Of a stretch of DNA of 33,795 nt, positions 8,080-15,077 are shown one piece after another. The stretch lies in the NCBI GenBank assembly GCA_021850135.1, contig JAJZRV010000014.1, forward strand, positions 1 to 33,795, given 5' to 3'. The DNA is from Pseudomonadota bacterium (GTDB lineage: Bacteria > Pseudomonadota > Gammaproteobacteria > Burkholderiales > Ferrovaceae). The notes under the pieces are model-generated. The model worked only from the letters and a program-made list of their open reading frames with translations. It searched no databases and was not told the origin of the DNA. The position numbers and the translations under genes are program-made. Position 1 is the stretch's first letter; each line of letters starts with the position of its first letter.

Positions 8080-8460
8080 ATGAAATCCGCACATGATCTG
8101 GTCGTCGCTGCCAAGGGTCGCATCCGTGAAATTCCCGTGGAACAGGCCGATCAAGCCATCCGCAATGCCGACCTGCTGATTGACGTGCGTGAGGCGGACG
8201 AGTTTGCCGCCGGACATATCCCTGGCGCAGTACATATGTCGCGCGGGATGCTGGAGTTCAAACTCAGCAGCAACCCCAACCTGGCGGCACGCGACCTCAA
8301 TGTGGTGGTGTATTGCAAGACAAGCGGCCGTGCGGCACTGTCCTGCGTCGCCCTCCAAGAAATGGGGTACCTCAACGTCCAATCCATCGCGGGGGGGTAC
8401 GACGCCTGGGTTGCAGCCGGCAAGCCAGTCGCCAAACCTCCTGTGACAAAATTCGAGTGA
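8080..8460 (+). CDS. Rhodanese-domain sulfurtransferase
   Basis: I start this 126-residue single rhodanese domain at ATG 8080, preceded by GGAG at 8070-8073. The ORF track uses an upstream TTG instead. The domain shows LLIDVREADEFAAGHIPGAVHM, typical of the rhodanese N-terminal strand-loop. The active-site loop VVYCKTSGRAAL carries the persulfide-forming Cys, and GGYDAWVAAGKP closes the fold. No signal peptide is present, so it acts in the cytoplasm. It overlaps the metallo-hydrolase gene by 4 bases. The pairing suggests sulfane-sulfur handling: the rhodanese moves sulfur between thiols and the partner oxidises persulfide. Confidence 0.93.
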   Translation: MKSAHDLVVAAKGRIREIPVEQADQAIRNADLLIDVREADEFAAGHIPGAVHMSRGMLEFKLSSNPNLAARDLNVVVYCKTSGRAALSCVALQEMGYLNVQSIAGGYDAWVAAGKPVAKPPVTKFE

Positions 8461-9341
8461 CCGCACCCCTCGATGGCAGCGCCTCCGTGTTGGTCGAGTC
8501 GCTGTTCGACCCCTCCACCGCAACTCTAAGTCACATCGTGCTGGACACGGCCACGCGCCAATGCGCGCTGGTCGACAGCGTTCTGGATTTCAACCCCCAC
8601 TCCGGCCGCACCCGCACCGAAAGTGCGGATCGCCTGATCGCCCGGGTGCGCGCACTGGGTGCGACGGTGCAATGGATTCTGGAAACGCACGTTCACGCCG
8701 ACCACCTGTCCGCTGCGCCCTATCTGGCCGATCGTCTCGGTGGCCGGATCGCCATCGGCCGGCGCGTCACACAAGTGCAGCAGATTTTTGGAGACATCTT
8801 CAATGCCGAGGCGGGTTTCCGGAGAGACGGCAGCCAGTTCGACCATCTTTTCGATGATGACGAAGCATTCATGATCGGCAGCCTTGAGGCCAGGGCTTGG
8901 CATACGCCTGGCCATACGCCAGCGTGCATGACCTATGTGGTGGGGGACGCCGCGTTTATCGGAGACACGCTGTTTGCGCCCGATTACGGGACGGCACGTT
9001 GCGACTTTCCCGGCGGCGATGCGGTCGCACTCTACCGTTCCATTCGCCGTTTGCTGGCCTTGCCTGCGACAACGCGCCTCTTTCTCTGCCATGATTACCG
9101 GTCCGGTGAACGCGCGGTCGTCACCCAAACCACGGTAGCAGAACAACGCGCCACAAACATTCACATTCGTGACGGCATCGGCGAAGCTGCCTTTGTCGAA
9201 ATGCGCACTGCACGTGACGCGACGCTGGACATGCCTACACTCATCCTGCCCTCGGTTCAGGTCAACATGCGTGCCGGCCACCGACCGCCCGCGGAAGAAA
9301 ACGGAATTTGCTACCTAAAAATTCCACTAGACGTTCTTTGA
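8457..9341 (+). CDS. Metallo-beta-lactamase-fold hydrolase, persulfide dioxygenase/Blh type
   Basis: I start this gene at GTG 8457, overlapping the rhodanese stop (GTGA), which gives 294 residues. The longer ORF in the track reads back through the rhodanese gene. The metal site is clear: THVHADHLSAAPYLADRLGG (HxHxDH), HTPGHTPACMTYVVGD, GDTLFAPDYGTARCDFPGGDA and LFLCHDY. The DFPGGDA segment and the family pattern place it with ETHE1/persulfide dioxygenases and the related Blh proteins, which use a mononuclear iron to oxidise glutathione persulfide to sulfite. Together with the rhodanese it probably detoxifies sulfide or consumes sulfane sulfur. Its 3' end overlaps the convergent ATP-grasp-like gene by 15 bases. 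Confidence 0.9.
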   Translation: MTAPLDGSASVLVESLFDPSTATLSHIVLDTATRQCALVDSVLDFNPHSGRTRTESADRLIARVRALGATVQWILETHVHADHLSAAPYLADRLGGRIAIGRRVTQVQQIFGDIFNAEAGFRRDGSQFDHLFDDDEAFMIGSLEARAWHTPGHTPACMTYVVGDAAFIGDTLFAPDYGTARCDFPGGDAVALYRSIRRLLALPATTRLFLCHDYRSGERAVVTQTTVAEQRATNIHIRDGIGEAAFVEMRTARDATLDMPTLILPSVQVNMRAGHRPPAEENGICYLKIPLDVL

Positions 9342-10640
9342 GCAGTCCATTTTTTCCGTCCATTCCCACACTGGCGCAAACCCTCCTCCCGGAGTGCGGA
9401 AGTTGGTTGTCTGCCCCTGGTACAGGCGTGCCGCCACCCACTGCACCGCTCCGTCGTACACATAGTTACGTAAATCGAATTTCAGCCTCTGTGCGGGTTG
9501 AGGCTCTGAAATGATGCGTTCACCCGGCATCACGATCCGTTGCGCCACGTAGTCTCCCGCAAGAATTTCCTGCCAAACCCGCTGCGTGAGCTTGTCGCCA
9601 CGATAAGCCGCGCGACTGCCAAAACCTGCGACAGGTTTGAAAAACAGCTGGCGTCTGTCGTGCCACAGCCGTTCGGCCTGCGCGACCGCAACAACCTCGG
9701 TATGCGGAATACTGGACAGCAGGATTTCCCGAGTGGTCTGCGGCACACCCCATGAGCGCAAGCGTGCCTCATCTGTCAAAAGAGCGAGGTTGCGTTTATC
9801 CGCGTAAAGTGCGTGCGCGCGGGGATGCGGGGTAAGCACTGCTGCACGATTCAGCCAGGCCTCGCGCAATGATGTGTGGGAAACGTTTTCAAGCGCAAAA
9901 TCCGTCAGGCGATTGTAGACCAGGTCAATTGCCATTTCGCCGTACCACAAGCGCCCCTTCCGAAATTGCAATTCCGCAGGATCTGCAATCACTGCCTGCA
10001 GACCATGGCGCTGAAAGTACCGTTGAAACAGAAGGAACTCGGGGTAGAGGTATTGCTGCACAGGCTCATCGTCCACGATTGCGATACTTTGCAAGGGGCG
10101 ATCGGCACCCGCAAGGCGCCACTCCTCCAGGAACATGGCATGGATACGCGATTCGAACTGATCGGCCTGCGTCGCGGGTGAAACCAGCGGAGACATTTCA
10201 GGGCAGCATGCCCGCTGCGCCCTGGCAAGCGCTGCGTTGAGCAGTGCCCCGCCTGCATTGGTATTGATCTCGATCAGTCCTACCTGTTCATCTGTCACAT
10301 GGAAATCATAGCCCAGAAACACGCCATGCGACCCCGCCTCTCCCAGTCGCGCCAGTTCGGGAGCCTGGGCCAGCGCATCTTCCTGGTAAGCAGGCAAGGC
10401 AGCGACCGACGTCACCGCCTGCACAACCTGCGCCATGCGGCCAATCCGTTCCTGTGACACAAACACCGCGCGTGGGGCAAACAGATGGGGACAATGCTGC
10501 TGAATCAGCGCGTACAACCCAGGCTGCCCCAGCTCGGACTCCAGAGCGCTGCGCAGGGCCGCCTCGTCCAGACTGACGCAAAAACAGTGGCTGTTGAGAT
10601 TTTGACAGTTGAGGTCAGAACCTGCTTTCGGTTTGTTCAT
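9327..10640 (-). CDS. Uncharacterised ATP-grasp-like protein, last gene of the ars operon
   Basis: This 437-residue protein has no signal peptide or membrane segment. I recognise no exact family. Several segments recall ATP-grasp ligases of the glutathionylspermidine-synthase or circularly permuted kind: LIEINTNAGGALLN (about 122-135), IAIVDDEPVQQYLYPEF (about 186-202), IDLVYNRLTDF (about 238-248), KRNLALLTD (about 282-290), LFFKPVAGFGSRAAYRG (about 332-348) and FDLRNYVYDG (about 388-397). The Lys in FFKPVAG and the later acidic/Asn residues could bind ATP-Mg. The ATG overlaps the end of acr3 by 26 bases and has AAGGG upstream, so it is translationally coupled to arsenite efflux. ATP-dependent ligation of a carboxylate to an amine or thiol is a reasonable class prediction; the substrate is unknown. 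Confidence 0.75.
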   Translation of the reverse strand: MNKPKAGSDLNCQNLNSHCFCVSLDEAALRSALESELGQPGLYALIQQHCPHLFAPRAVFVSQERIGRMAQVVQAVTSVAALPAYQEDALAQAPELARLGEAGSHGVFLGYDFHVTDEQVGLIEINTNAGGALLNAALARAQRACCPEMSPLVSPATQADQFESRIHAMFLEEWRLAGADRPLQSIAIVDDEPVQQYLYPEFLLFQRYFQRHGLQAVIADPAELQFRKGRLWYGEMAIDLVYNRLTDFALENVSHTSLREAWLNRAAVLTPHPRAHALYADKRNLALLTDEARLRSWGVPQTTREILLSSIPHTEVVAVAQAERLWHDRRQLFFKPVAGFGSRAAYRGDKLTQRVWQEILAGDYVAQRIVMPGERIISEPQPAQRLKFDLRNYVYDGAVQWVAARLYQGQTTNFRTPGGGFAPVWEWTEKMDCSKNV

Positions 10641-11712
10641 ACCAACCCTTGCTCGTATTCACCGCACGCACCACCAGCAGCATCACCGGAACTTCGATCA
10701 GCACACCGACTACCGTAGCCAGGGCTGCACCGGAGTTGAACCCGAACAGGCCGATGGCGGTTGCAACAGCCAACTCAAAAAAATTGGAGGCACCAATCAA
10801 CGCCGAAGGACAGGCAATGTCGTGTTTCTCCCCCAACATGCGGTTCAGACCATAAGCCAAGGCGGAATTGAAGAGTACCTGAATCAGGATGGGGACCGCC
10901 AGCAATGCGATCACCATGGGTTGATGCAGAATGGCGTCCCCCTGAAATGCGAACAACAGCACCAGGGTGGCGAGCAGTGCCGCAATGGACCAGGGCCCGA
11001 CCCGCACCATGGCCTCATCGAATGCCTCTTGTCCGCGTGTCAACAAGGCGCGACGCCAGATCTGTGCAAGCACCACGGGAACGACGATATAGAGCCCAAC
11101 AGACGTCAGGAGCGTGGTCCAAGGCACGGTAATGGCCGAAATTCCCAACAGGAAGGCCACCAGCGGTGCGAAGGCAAACACCATGATGGTGTCGTTGAGT
11201 GCCACCTGCGACAATGTGAACAGCGGATCCCCCTGGGACAACCGGCTCCATACAAATACCATGGCGGTGCAAGGCGCTGCGGCCAGCAAAATCAGCCCGG
11301 CGATATAACTGTCGATCTCACCTGCGGGCAACAGCGGTGCAAACCAGTGGCGAATGAACAACCAGCCCAGAAAGGCCATCGAGAACGGCTTGACCAGCCA
11401 ATTCACGAACAAGGTCACGCCAATACCGCGTACATGTCGTCGTACCTCATGCAATGCAGAGAAATCCACCTTGACCAGCATCGGAATGATCATCACCCAG
11501 ATCAGCAGCCCCACGGGCAAGTTCACCTGGGCAATGGCCATCTTTCCGACCGCCTGAAACAATGCAGTGAAAAACTGCCCCAATGCGACGCCTGCGACGA
11601 TGCAAAGTAATACCCAGAGTGAGAGGTAACGTTCGAACACGCTCATCGGCGCATCCCCGACTTGCTTCATAGAGACTTCACATTGTGCAGACATTGAGGG
11701 TTTCCGCGTCAT
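10615..11712 (-). CDS. acr3: Arsenite efflux permease Acr3
   Basis: This integral membrane protein of about 365 residues and ten hydrophobic segments belongs to the Acr3 family of arsenite/antimonite efflux carriers in the inner membrane. Family hallmarks are LLAAAPCTAMVFVWS, with the Cys essential for transport in studied members, ALNDTIMVFAFAP, and IGASNFFELAVATAIGLFG, with the conserved Glu. I prefer the ATG at 11712, which overlaps the arsC2 stop by ATGA. The track starts further upstream, and an ATG at 11694 is also possible. It is the fourth gene of the operon and exports the arsenite made by the two reductases. Confidence 0.95.
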   Translation of the reverse strand: MTRKPSMSAQCEVSMKQVGDAPMSVFERYLSLWVLLCIVAGVALGQFFTALFQAVGKMAIAQVNLPVGLLIWVMIIPMLVKVDFSALHEVRRHVRGIGVTLFVNWLVKPFSMAFLGWLFIRHWFAPLLPAGEIDSYIAGLILLAAAPCTAMVFVWSRLSQGDPLFTLSQVALNDTIMVFAFAPLVAFLLGISAITVPWTTLLTSVGLYIVVPVVLAQIWRRALLTRGQEAFDEAMVRVGPWSIAALLATLVLLFAFQGDAILHQPMVIALLAVPILIQVLFNSALAYGLNRMLGEKHDIACPSALIGASNFFELAVATAIGLFGFNSGAALATVVGVLIEVPVMLLVVRAVNTSKGWYEQTESRF

Positions 11713-12212
11713 TGATGGCACTGCATACCCATTTCGTTCAGTTGGGTTTGCAGTGACAGATGATCAAGTTTGTTGAGCGGCAGGCTCATGAATAGCCGGA
11801 GACGATTGGCGATATGAAACTCTGCCTGGGTAAAAGCCCTGAGTTGCTGCTCCCGCCCCCCGGCGACCGCTGCGGGATCGGCAAAGCTCCAATGCGCCGT
11901 TACAGGCTGTCCCGGCCACGCTGGACAAACCTCGCCAGCGGCCTGGTCACATACCGTAAAAATGAAGTCCATCGGTGGTGCATCGGGTAAAGCGAACTCT
12001 GTCCAGCGCTTGCTGCGCAGGCCGACTACGTCGTAGCCCTGGTGGGTGAGGACCTCCAGCGTCAGCGGATGCACTGTACCGCGTGGGTCGCTGCCGGCGC
12101 TGTAGGCCCTGAAACGCCCCCGTCCCAGATCGTTCATGATGGCTTCCGCCATGATGCTGCGTGCCGAGTTTCCGGTGCAAATAAAAAGAACGTTGTAGAT
12201 TTTATCTTTCAT
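11709..12212 (-). CDS. arsC: Arsenate reductase ArsC2, low-molecular-weight phosphatase type
   Basis: I start at ATG 12212 (MKDKIYNVLF), inside the end of arsC1, giving 167 residues. The track ORF adds seven residues. The P-loop is CTGNSARS, with Cys 12 as nucleophile. FTVCDQAAGEVCP carries Cys 88 and Cys 96, the resolving pair of thioredoxin-coupled ArsC enzymes of the S. aureus pI258 type. It reduces arsenate to arsenite in the cytoplasm. It is clearly paralogous to arsC1 but strongly diverged, so the duplication is old or the two have separate origins. Confidence 0.93.
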   Translation of the reverse strand: MKDKIYNVLFICTGNSARSIMAEAIMNDLGRGRFRAYSAGSDPRGTVHPLTLEVLTHQGYDVVGLRSKRWTEFALPDAPPMDFIFTVCDQAAGEVCPAWPGQPVTAHWSFADPAAVAGGREQQLRAFTQAEFHIANRLRLFMSLPLNKLDHLSLQTQLNEMGMQCHQ

Positions 12213-12708
12213 GGCGCTGCGGCTGCCCCTCATTTTCGGAGTTTCCGATCTCGACTAGCAACGCCTGCAACTGCTCAGGCTTGTCCTGCAATGCTTCAAG
12301 CGGCAGCGCCACGAAGGCCTCGATACGCCTGCGCAGGATGCGATAAGCCGTCTGGAAGGCCGCATCGATTTCTTCATCTGTACCCGTGGCGTGCGCGGGA
12401 TCTTCCACGCCCCAATGGGCGCGAAGCGCCGGGCCAAGATAGGCCGGACAGGTTTCTCCTGCTGCGCTGGCACAGACCGTAATGACGATGTCCGGGGGTT
12501 GGGGCAGGCTATCCCAGGATTTGCTGTGGTACCCCTCAATGGGCACCCCTTCTCGCGCCAGCAATGCCAGGGAACGCGGATGGACCAGTCCTGTGGGGTG
12601 ACTTCCGGCACTTGTGGCCTTCCAGCCCGGGGGAGCCAGGTGATTGAAAACCGCTTCAGCAAGAATTGAGCGGCAGGAGTTGCCTGTACACAGGAATAAG
12701 ATATTCAT
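12202..12708 (-). CDS. arsC: Arsenate reductase ArsC1, low-molecular-weight phosphatase type
   Basis: This 168-residue enzyme begins directly with the phosphatase P-loop (MNILFLCTGNSCRSILAEA), with Cys 7 as nucleophile. ITVCASAAGETCP holds Cys 79 and Cys 87, the likely disulfide relay of thioredoxin-dependent arsenate reductases. The P-loop has an extra Cys (NSCRS) where its neighbour has Ala. The gene starts 3 bases after arsR and overlaps arsC2 by 11 bases, consistent with one polycistronic mRNA. Confidence 0.93.
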   Translation of the reverse strand: MNILFLCTGNSCRSILAEAVFNHLAPPGWKATSAGSHPTGLVHPRSLALLAREGVPIEGYHSKSWDSLPQPPDIVITVCASAAGETCPAYLGPALRAHWGVEDPAHATGTDEEIDAAFQTAYRILRRRIEAFVALPLEALQDKPEQLQALLVEIGNSENEGQPQRHER

Positions 12709-12711
12709 GGA

Positions 12712-13083
12712 TCACGGCTTTTCTTGGTTCGAAATGGATAAGGCTGCGGCGGGCTCACCGCATGCCACGCCAGAACGGATGTCCATACATTGCCCGGGGT
12801 TTCCGGAGCAACACTCCTCAGTGAGATACGCGACGAGATCCAGCATCAGCGGGATGTTGGCTCGGTAGCGCTGATACCGCCCCTCCTGTGTCACCGTGAT
12901 CAGCTGGGTTTGCGTCAGCGCCTTCAGGTGGAAGGAGAGGTTGGCTGGTGGAACTTCGAGCGCTGCACCGATTTCTCCCGCCACCATGCCCGCCGGCCCT
13001 TGCTTGACGAGCAGGCGGAACACATTGAGACGGACCCCCGAGGCCAGGGAGTTGAAGAGCAGTGTCGCGGTAGGATGGTACAT
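12712..13083 (-). CDS. arsR: Arsenic-responsive repressor ArsR
   Basis: This 123-residue winged-helix repressor of the ArsR/SmtB family has a recognition region around VPPANLSFHLKALTQTQLITVTQEGRYQRYRA. It lacks the ELCVCDL arsenic site of plasmid R773 ArsR. It carries Cys 91, Cys 92 and Cys 99 in ECCSGNPGQC near the C-terminus, resembling the three-Cys site of Acidithiobacillus ferrooxidans ArsR. It should bind the promoter directly upstream and release it when As(III) binds. No ribosome site precedes the ATG, and a -10 hexamer lies 6 bases upstream, so the mRNA may be leaderless. Confidence 0.95.
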   Translation of the reverse strand: MYHPTATLLFNSLASGVRLNVFRLLVKQGPAGMVAGEIGAALEVPPANLSFHLKALTQTQLITVTQEGRYQRYRANIPLMLDLVAYLTEECCSGNPGQCMDIRSGVACGEPAAALSISNQEKP

Positions 13084-13119
13084 GTTTTAATTGTACAACA
13101 AATATTTAAATAATGAAAA
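13084..13119 (-). promoter_or_regulatory. Promoter/operator of the ars operon
   Basis: Reading the minus strand, TTTTCA (13119-13114) and TACAAT (13095-13090) are 18 bases apart, and the -10 ends 6 bases before the arsR ATG. The palindromes TTGTACAA (13091-13098) and ATTTAAAT (13104-13111) overlap this promoter and could form the ArsR operator. Confidence 0.5.
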
Positions 13120-13120
13120 C

Positions 13121-13164
13121 AACAAAAGGAGAGGCCTGGAAGCAATGGTGCTCGAGGCCCCTCC
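13121..13164 (-). terminator. Rho-independent terminator after the hsp20 pair
   Basis: On the minus strand GGAGGGGCCT pairs with AGGCCTCTCC (10-bp stem, one G-U pair) around a 17-base loop, followed by TTTTGTTGTTTT. It lies just after the second small heat-shock gene and insulates it from the ars promoter. Confidence 0.7.
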
Positions 13165-13177
13165 CTGGGACTGCGGA

Positions 13178-13558
13178 TCAGTTCATCCGGATTTCGATCT
13201 TTCGCGGTTGGGCATGGGCGGCTTTGGGAATCCTCAGCTTGAGCACGCCCTGATTGAAATCAGCCGTCACCTTTTCACCATCCAGTTCCTTGGACAGGGT
13301 AAAAATCCGCCGGAAACGCGGTAGTGCCACCTCTGCGTGACTCGACACCATTTCCTCAGGAACATCCAGCGTGATGTCTCCTTCGACGGTCAATGTGTTG
13401 GCTTCCACCTGGATCGACACCTTGTCCTTGGGCACTCCGGGAAGATCTGCGTAGAGCGTGATGCCTGAAGCATCCTCGATCACGTCCACCGGAGGCATGA
13501 GGACGCTCTCACCATGCCCGGTTGCTGGAGTTTCAGCCGCTTTTTTCTGTTCTGTCAT
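13178..13558 (-). CDS. Small heat-shock protein Hsp20, second of tandem pair
   Basis: This 126-residue alpha-crystallin-type chaperone is a single domain from about residue 22 (PVDVIEDASGITLYADLPGV) to the C-terminus. It includes the conserved VTADFNQGVLKLRIPK near the end, where the family shows A-x-x-x-N-G-V-L. The C-terminal I-x-I motif (IEI in KIEIRMN) allows oligomer formation. GGAGGGCAGGAC directly precedes the ATG. The gene follows the other hsp20 by 12 bases, so both are probably expressed from the same heat-shock promoter. Confidence 0.93.
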   Translation of the reverse strand: MTEQKKAAETPATGHGESVLMPPVDVIEDASGITLYADLPGVPKDKVSIQVEANTLTVEGDITLDVPEEMVSSHAEVALPRFRRIFTLSKELDGEKVTADFNQGVLKLRIPKAAHAQPRKIEIRMN

Positions 13559-13570
13559 GTCCTGCCCTCC

Positions 13571-14011
13571 TTACTGGATGGTGATGCGCCGCGGCTGTGC
13601 CGCCTCTCGGCGCTGGATGCTGATGTGAAGTACACCGTCGCGGTAACGCGCATCCACCGCGTCCGGATTGATGTCATCCGGGAGCGCGACCACACGGCGA
13701 AAGCGTCCGGAGAAACGTTCGTCAATATGTACGGTGGCCTCGTCATTCTTGGCTGGCATGCTGGCTTGACGCTCGCCGGCTATCGTCAACACGCCCTTTT
13801 CCAACTGGATATCGATGTCGGCCGGATCCAACCCCGGAACAAAGGCATAGACCTCCACCGACTTTGCGGTTTGGCCTACATTCAGCCCTGGAAACCCGCC
13901 TCGGGCCAGACCACGGATACTTGGCGAAAACTCAAAAGCCTGCTGCATATCCCGCTGCAGGCGGTCGAGCTCTGAAAAAATGTCGCGGGGAAACAATGTT
14001 CGGTAAATCAT
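13571..14011 (-). CDS. Small heat-shock protein Hsp20, first of tandem pair
   Basis: I start at ATG 14011 (MIYRTLFPRDIF), preceded by GGGAGG, giving 146 residues. The track ORF extends upstream without a ribosome site. The N-terminal segment IFSELDRLQRDMQQAFEF is typical of the Hsp20 class found beside a second, shorter Hsp20. The alpha-crystallin domain spans about 45-145, ending with YRDGVLHISIQ and the I-x-I motif (ITIQ). It binds unfolding proteins in the cytoplasm without ATP. It is divergent from a CbpA-type DnaJ gene, forming a protein-quality cluster. Confidence 0.92.
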   Translation of the reverse strand: MIYRTLFPRDIFSELDRLQRDMQQAFEFSPSIRGLARGGFPGLNVGQTAKSVEVYAFVPGLDPADIDIQLEKGVLTIAGERQASMPAKNDEATVHIDERFSGRFRRVVALPDDINPDAVDARYRDGVLHISIQRREAAQPRRITIQ

Positions 14012-14068
14012 CAAAACCTCCCTTCGATTCGTTACGGGTGCCGCGACACACGGCACTCCATGCGACAT

Positions 14069-14097
14069 ATTTGAGGGCGACCTCGCTTTGGTTCAAG
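14069..14097 (-). promoter_or_regulatory. Sigma-32 type heat-shock promoter of the hsp20 pair
   Basis: On the minus strand CTTGAAC (14097-14091), a 13-base spacer and CCCTCAAAT (14077-14069) match the sigma-32 consensus CTTGAAA-N(11-16)-CCCCATNT well. The start codon follows about 58 bases later. The leader contains a GTGCCG/CGGCAC hairpin. Confidence 0.6.
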
Positions 14098-14135
14098 ATC
14101 TTGATATTTCCCACTTCCGACCCCAGGTGCTCCAG

Positions 14136-15077
14136 ATGAAATTCAGGGATTACTACGACACATTGGGCGTCGCTCGCGATGCCTCTTCGGAAGACATCAA
14201 GAGGGCCTTTCGCAAGATGGCGCGCAAGTATCACCCCGATGTTTCCAGGGAACAGGACGCAGAAGCCAGCATGAAGGCCGTCAACGAAGCCTATGCCGTG
14301 CTTTCTGACCCCGAAAAACGGGCCGCTTACGATCAGGTAGGGCGGGACTATCGTTCGGGACAGGATTTCAGGCCCCCCCCTGACTGGGATGCCGGGTTTG
14401 AGTTTTCCGGACGCAACGGTTCTGCTCAGAATGCAGGGGACTTCAGCGACTTTTTTTCGGAACTATTTGGACGCATGGGTGGGGCCTCAGGCGGTTATGG
14501 AGGCCGCGGGCATCGTTTTGAAACGCACAGCGAAGACCATCATGCCAAAGTCATGCTGGACCTGGAAGACGCTTTCACGGGGGCAACGCGTCAGATCACC
14601 CTGCGTTCACCCAGGCAGGATGCCCAGGGGCGGGTTTTCACAGAGACGCGTACGCTCAACGTGAAGATTCCCAAGGGGCTGCGCGCTGGACAAACCATTC
14701 GCCTTGCGGGGCAGGGTTCTCCTGGAGGCTCCGGATTTCCGGCGGGCGACTTATTGCTGGAGGTGCATTTCAAACCGCACGCGCAACTTCGCGCCGAAGG
14801 TGACGATCTGCATATGAAACTGCCGATCACCCCCTGGGAAGCTGCTCTGGGCGCTGACATTCCTGTTGCGTTGCCGCAAGGAACGATCAAGGTCCGCATT
14901 CCCGCAGGGACCCAGAATGGGCGCCAGTTGCGCGTTCGCGGCAAGGGTTTGCCGGGTGACCCGGCCGGTGACCTGCTCCTCGAAATGGCGGTGGTGCTGC
15001 CACCCGCCGACACCCCCCAGGCCCGTGCCCTGTACGAAACCATGGCACGTGAGATACCGTTCAACCCGCGCGGCTGA
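14136..15077 (+). CDS. cbpA: CbpA-type DnaJ co-chaperone
   Basis: I start at ATG 14136 (MKFRDYYDTLGV), preceded by AGGTG; the track ORF adds 16 residues. The 313-residue protein has an N-terminal J domain with the HPD motif (ARKYHPDVS) that stimulates DnaK ATPase, a Gly/Phe-rich linker (about 75-125, SGGYGGRGHRF) and two C-terminal substrate-binding beta domains (LNVKIPKGLRAGQTIRLAGQG; VKVRIPAGTQNGRQLRVRGKG-like). The CxxCxGxG zinc fingers of true DnaJ are absent, which places it in the CbpA class. It ends exactly where the convergent chemoreceptor gene ends, with no space for a separate terminator. Confidence 0.93.
   Translation: MKFRDYYDTLGVARDASSEDIKRAFRKMARKYHPDVSREQDAEASMKAVNEAYAVLSDPEKRAAYDQVGRDYRSGQDFRPPPDWDAGFEFSGRNGSAQNAGDFSDFFSELFGRMGGASGGYGGRGHRFETHSEDHHAKVMLDLEDAFTGATRQITLRSPRQDAQGRVFTETRTLNVKIPKGLRAGQTIRLAGQGSPGGSGFPAGDLLLEVHFKPHAQLRAEGDDLHMKLPITPWEAALGADIPVALPQGTIKVRIPAGTQNGRQLRVRGKGLPGDPAGDLLLEMAVVLPPADTPQARALYETMAREIPFNPRG

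Noticed and set aside
10609-11610. 333-aa plus-strand ORF
   Set aside because: It is antisense to acr3, rich in His/Gln/Asn, with no recognisable domain.
14101-14130. Plus-strand CTTGATA ... CCCCAGGT as a sigma-32 promoter for cbpA
   Set aside because: Transcription would begin at or after the cbpA ATG, which has its own ribosome site. The minus-strand match fits better.
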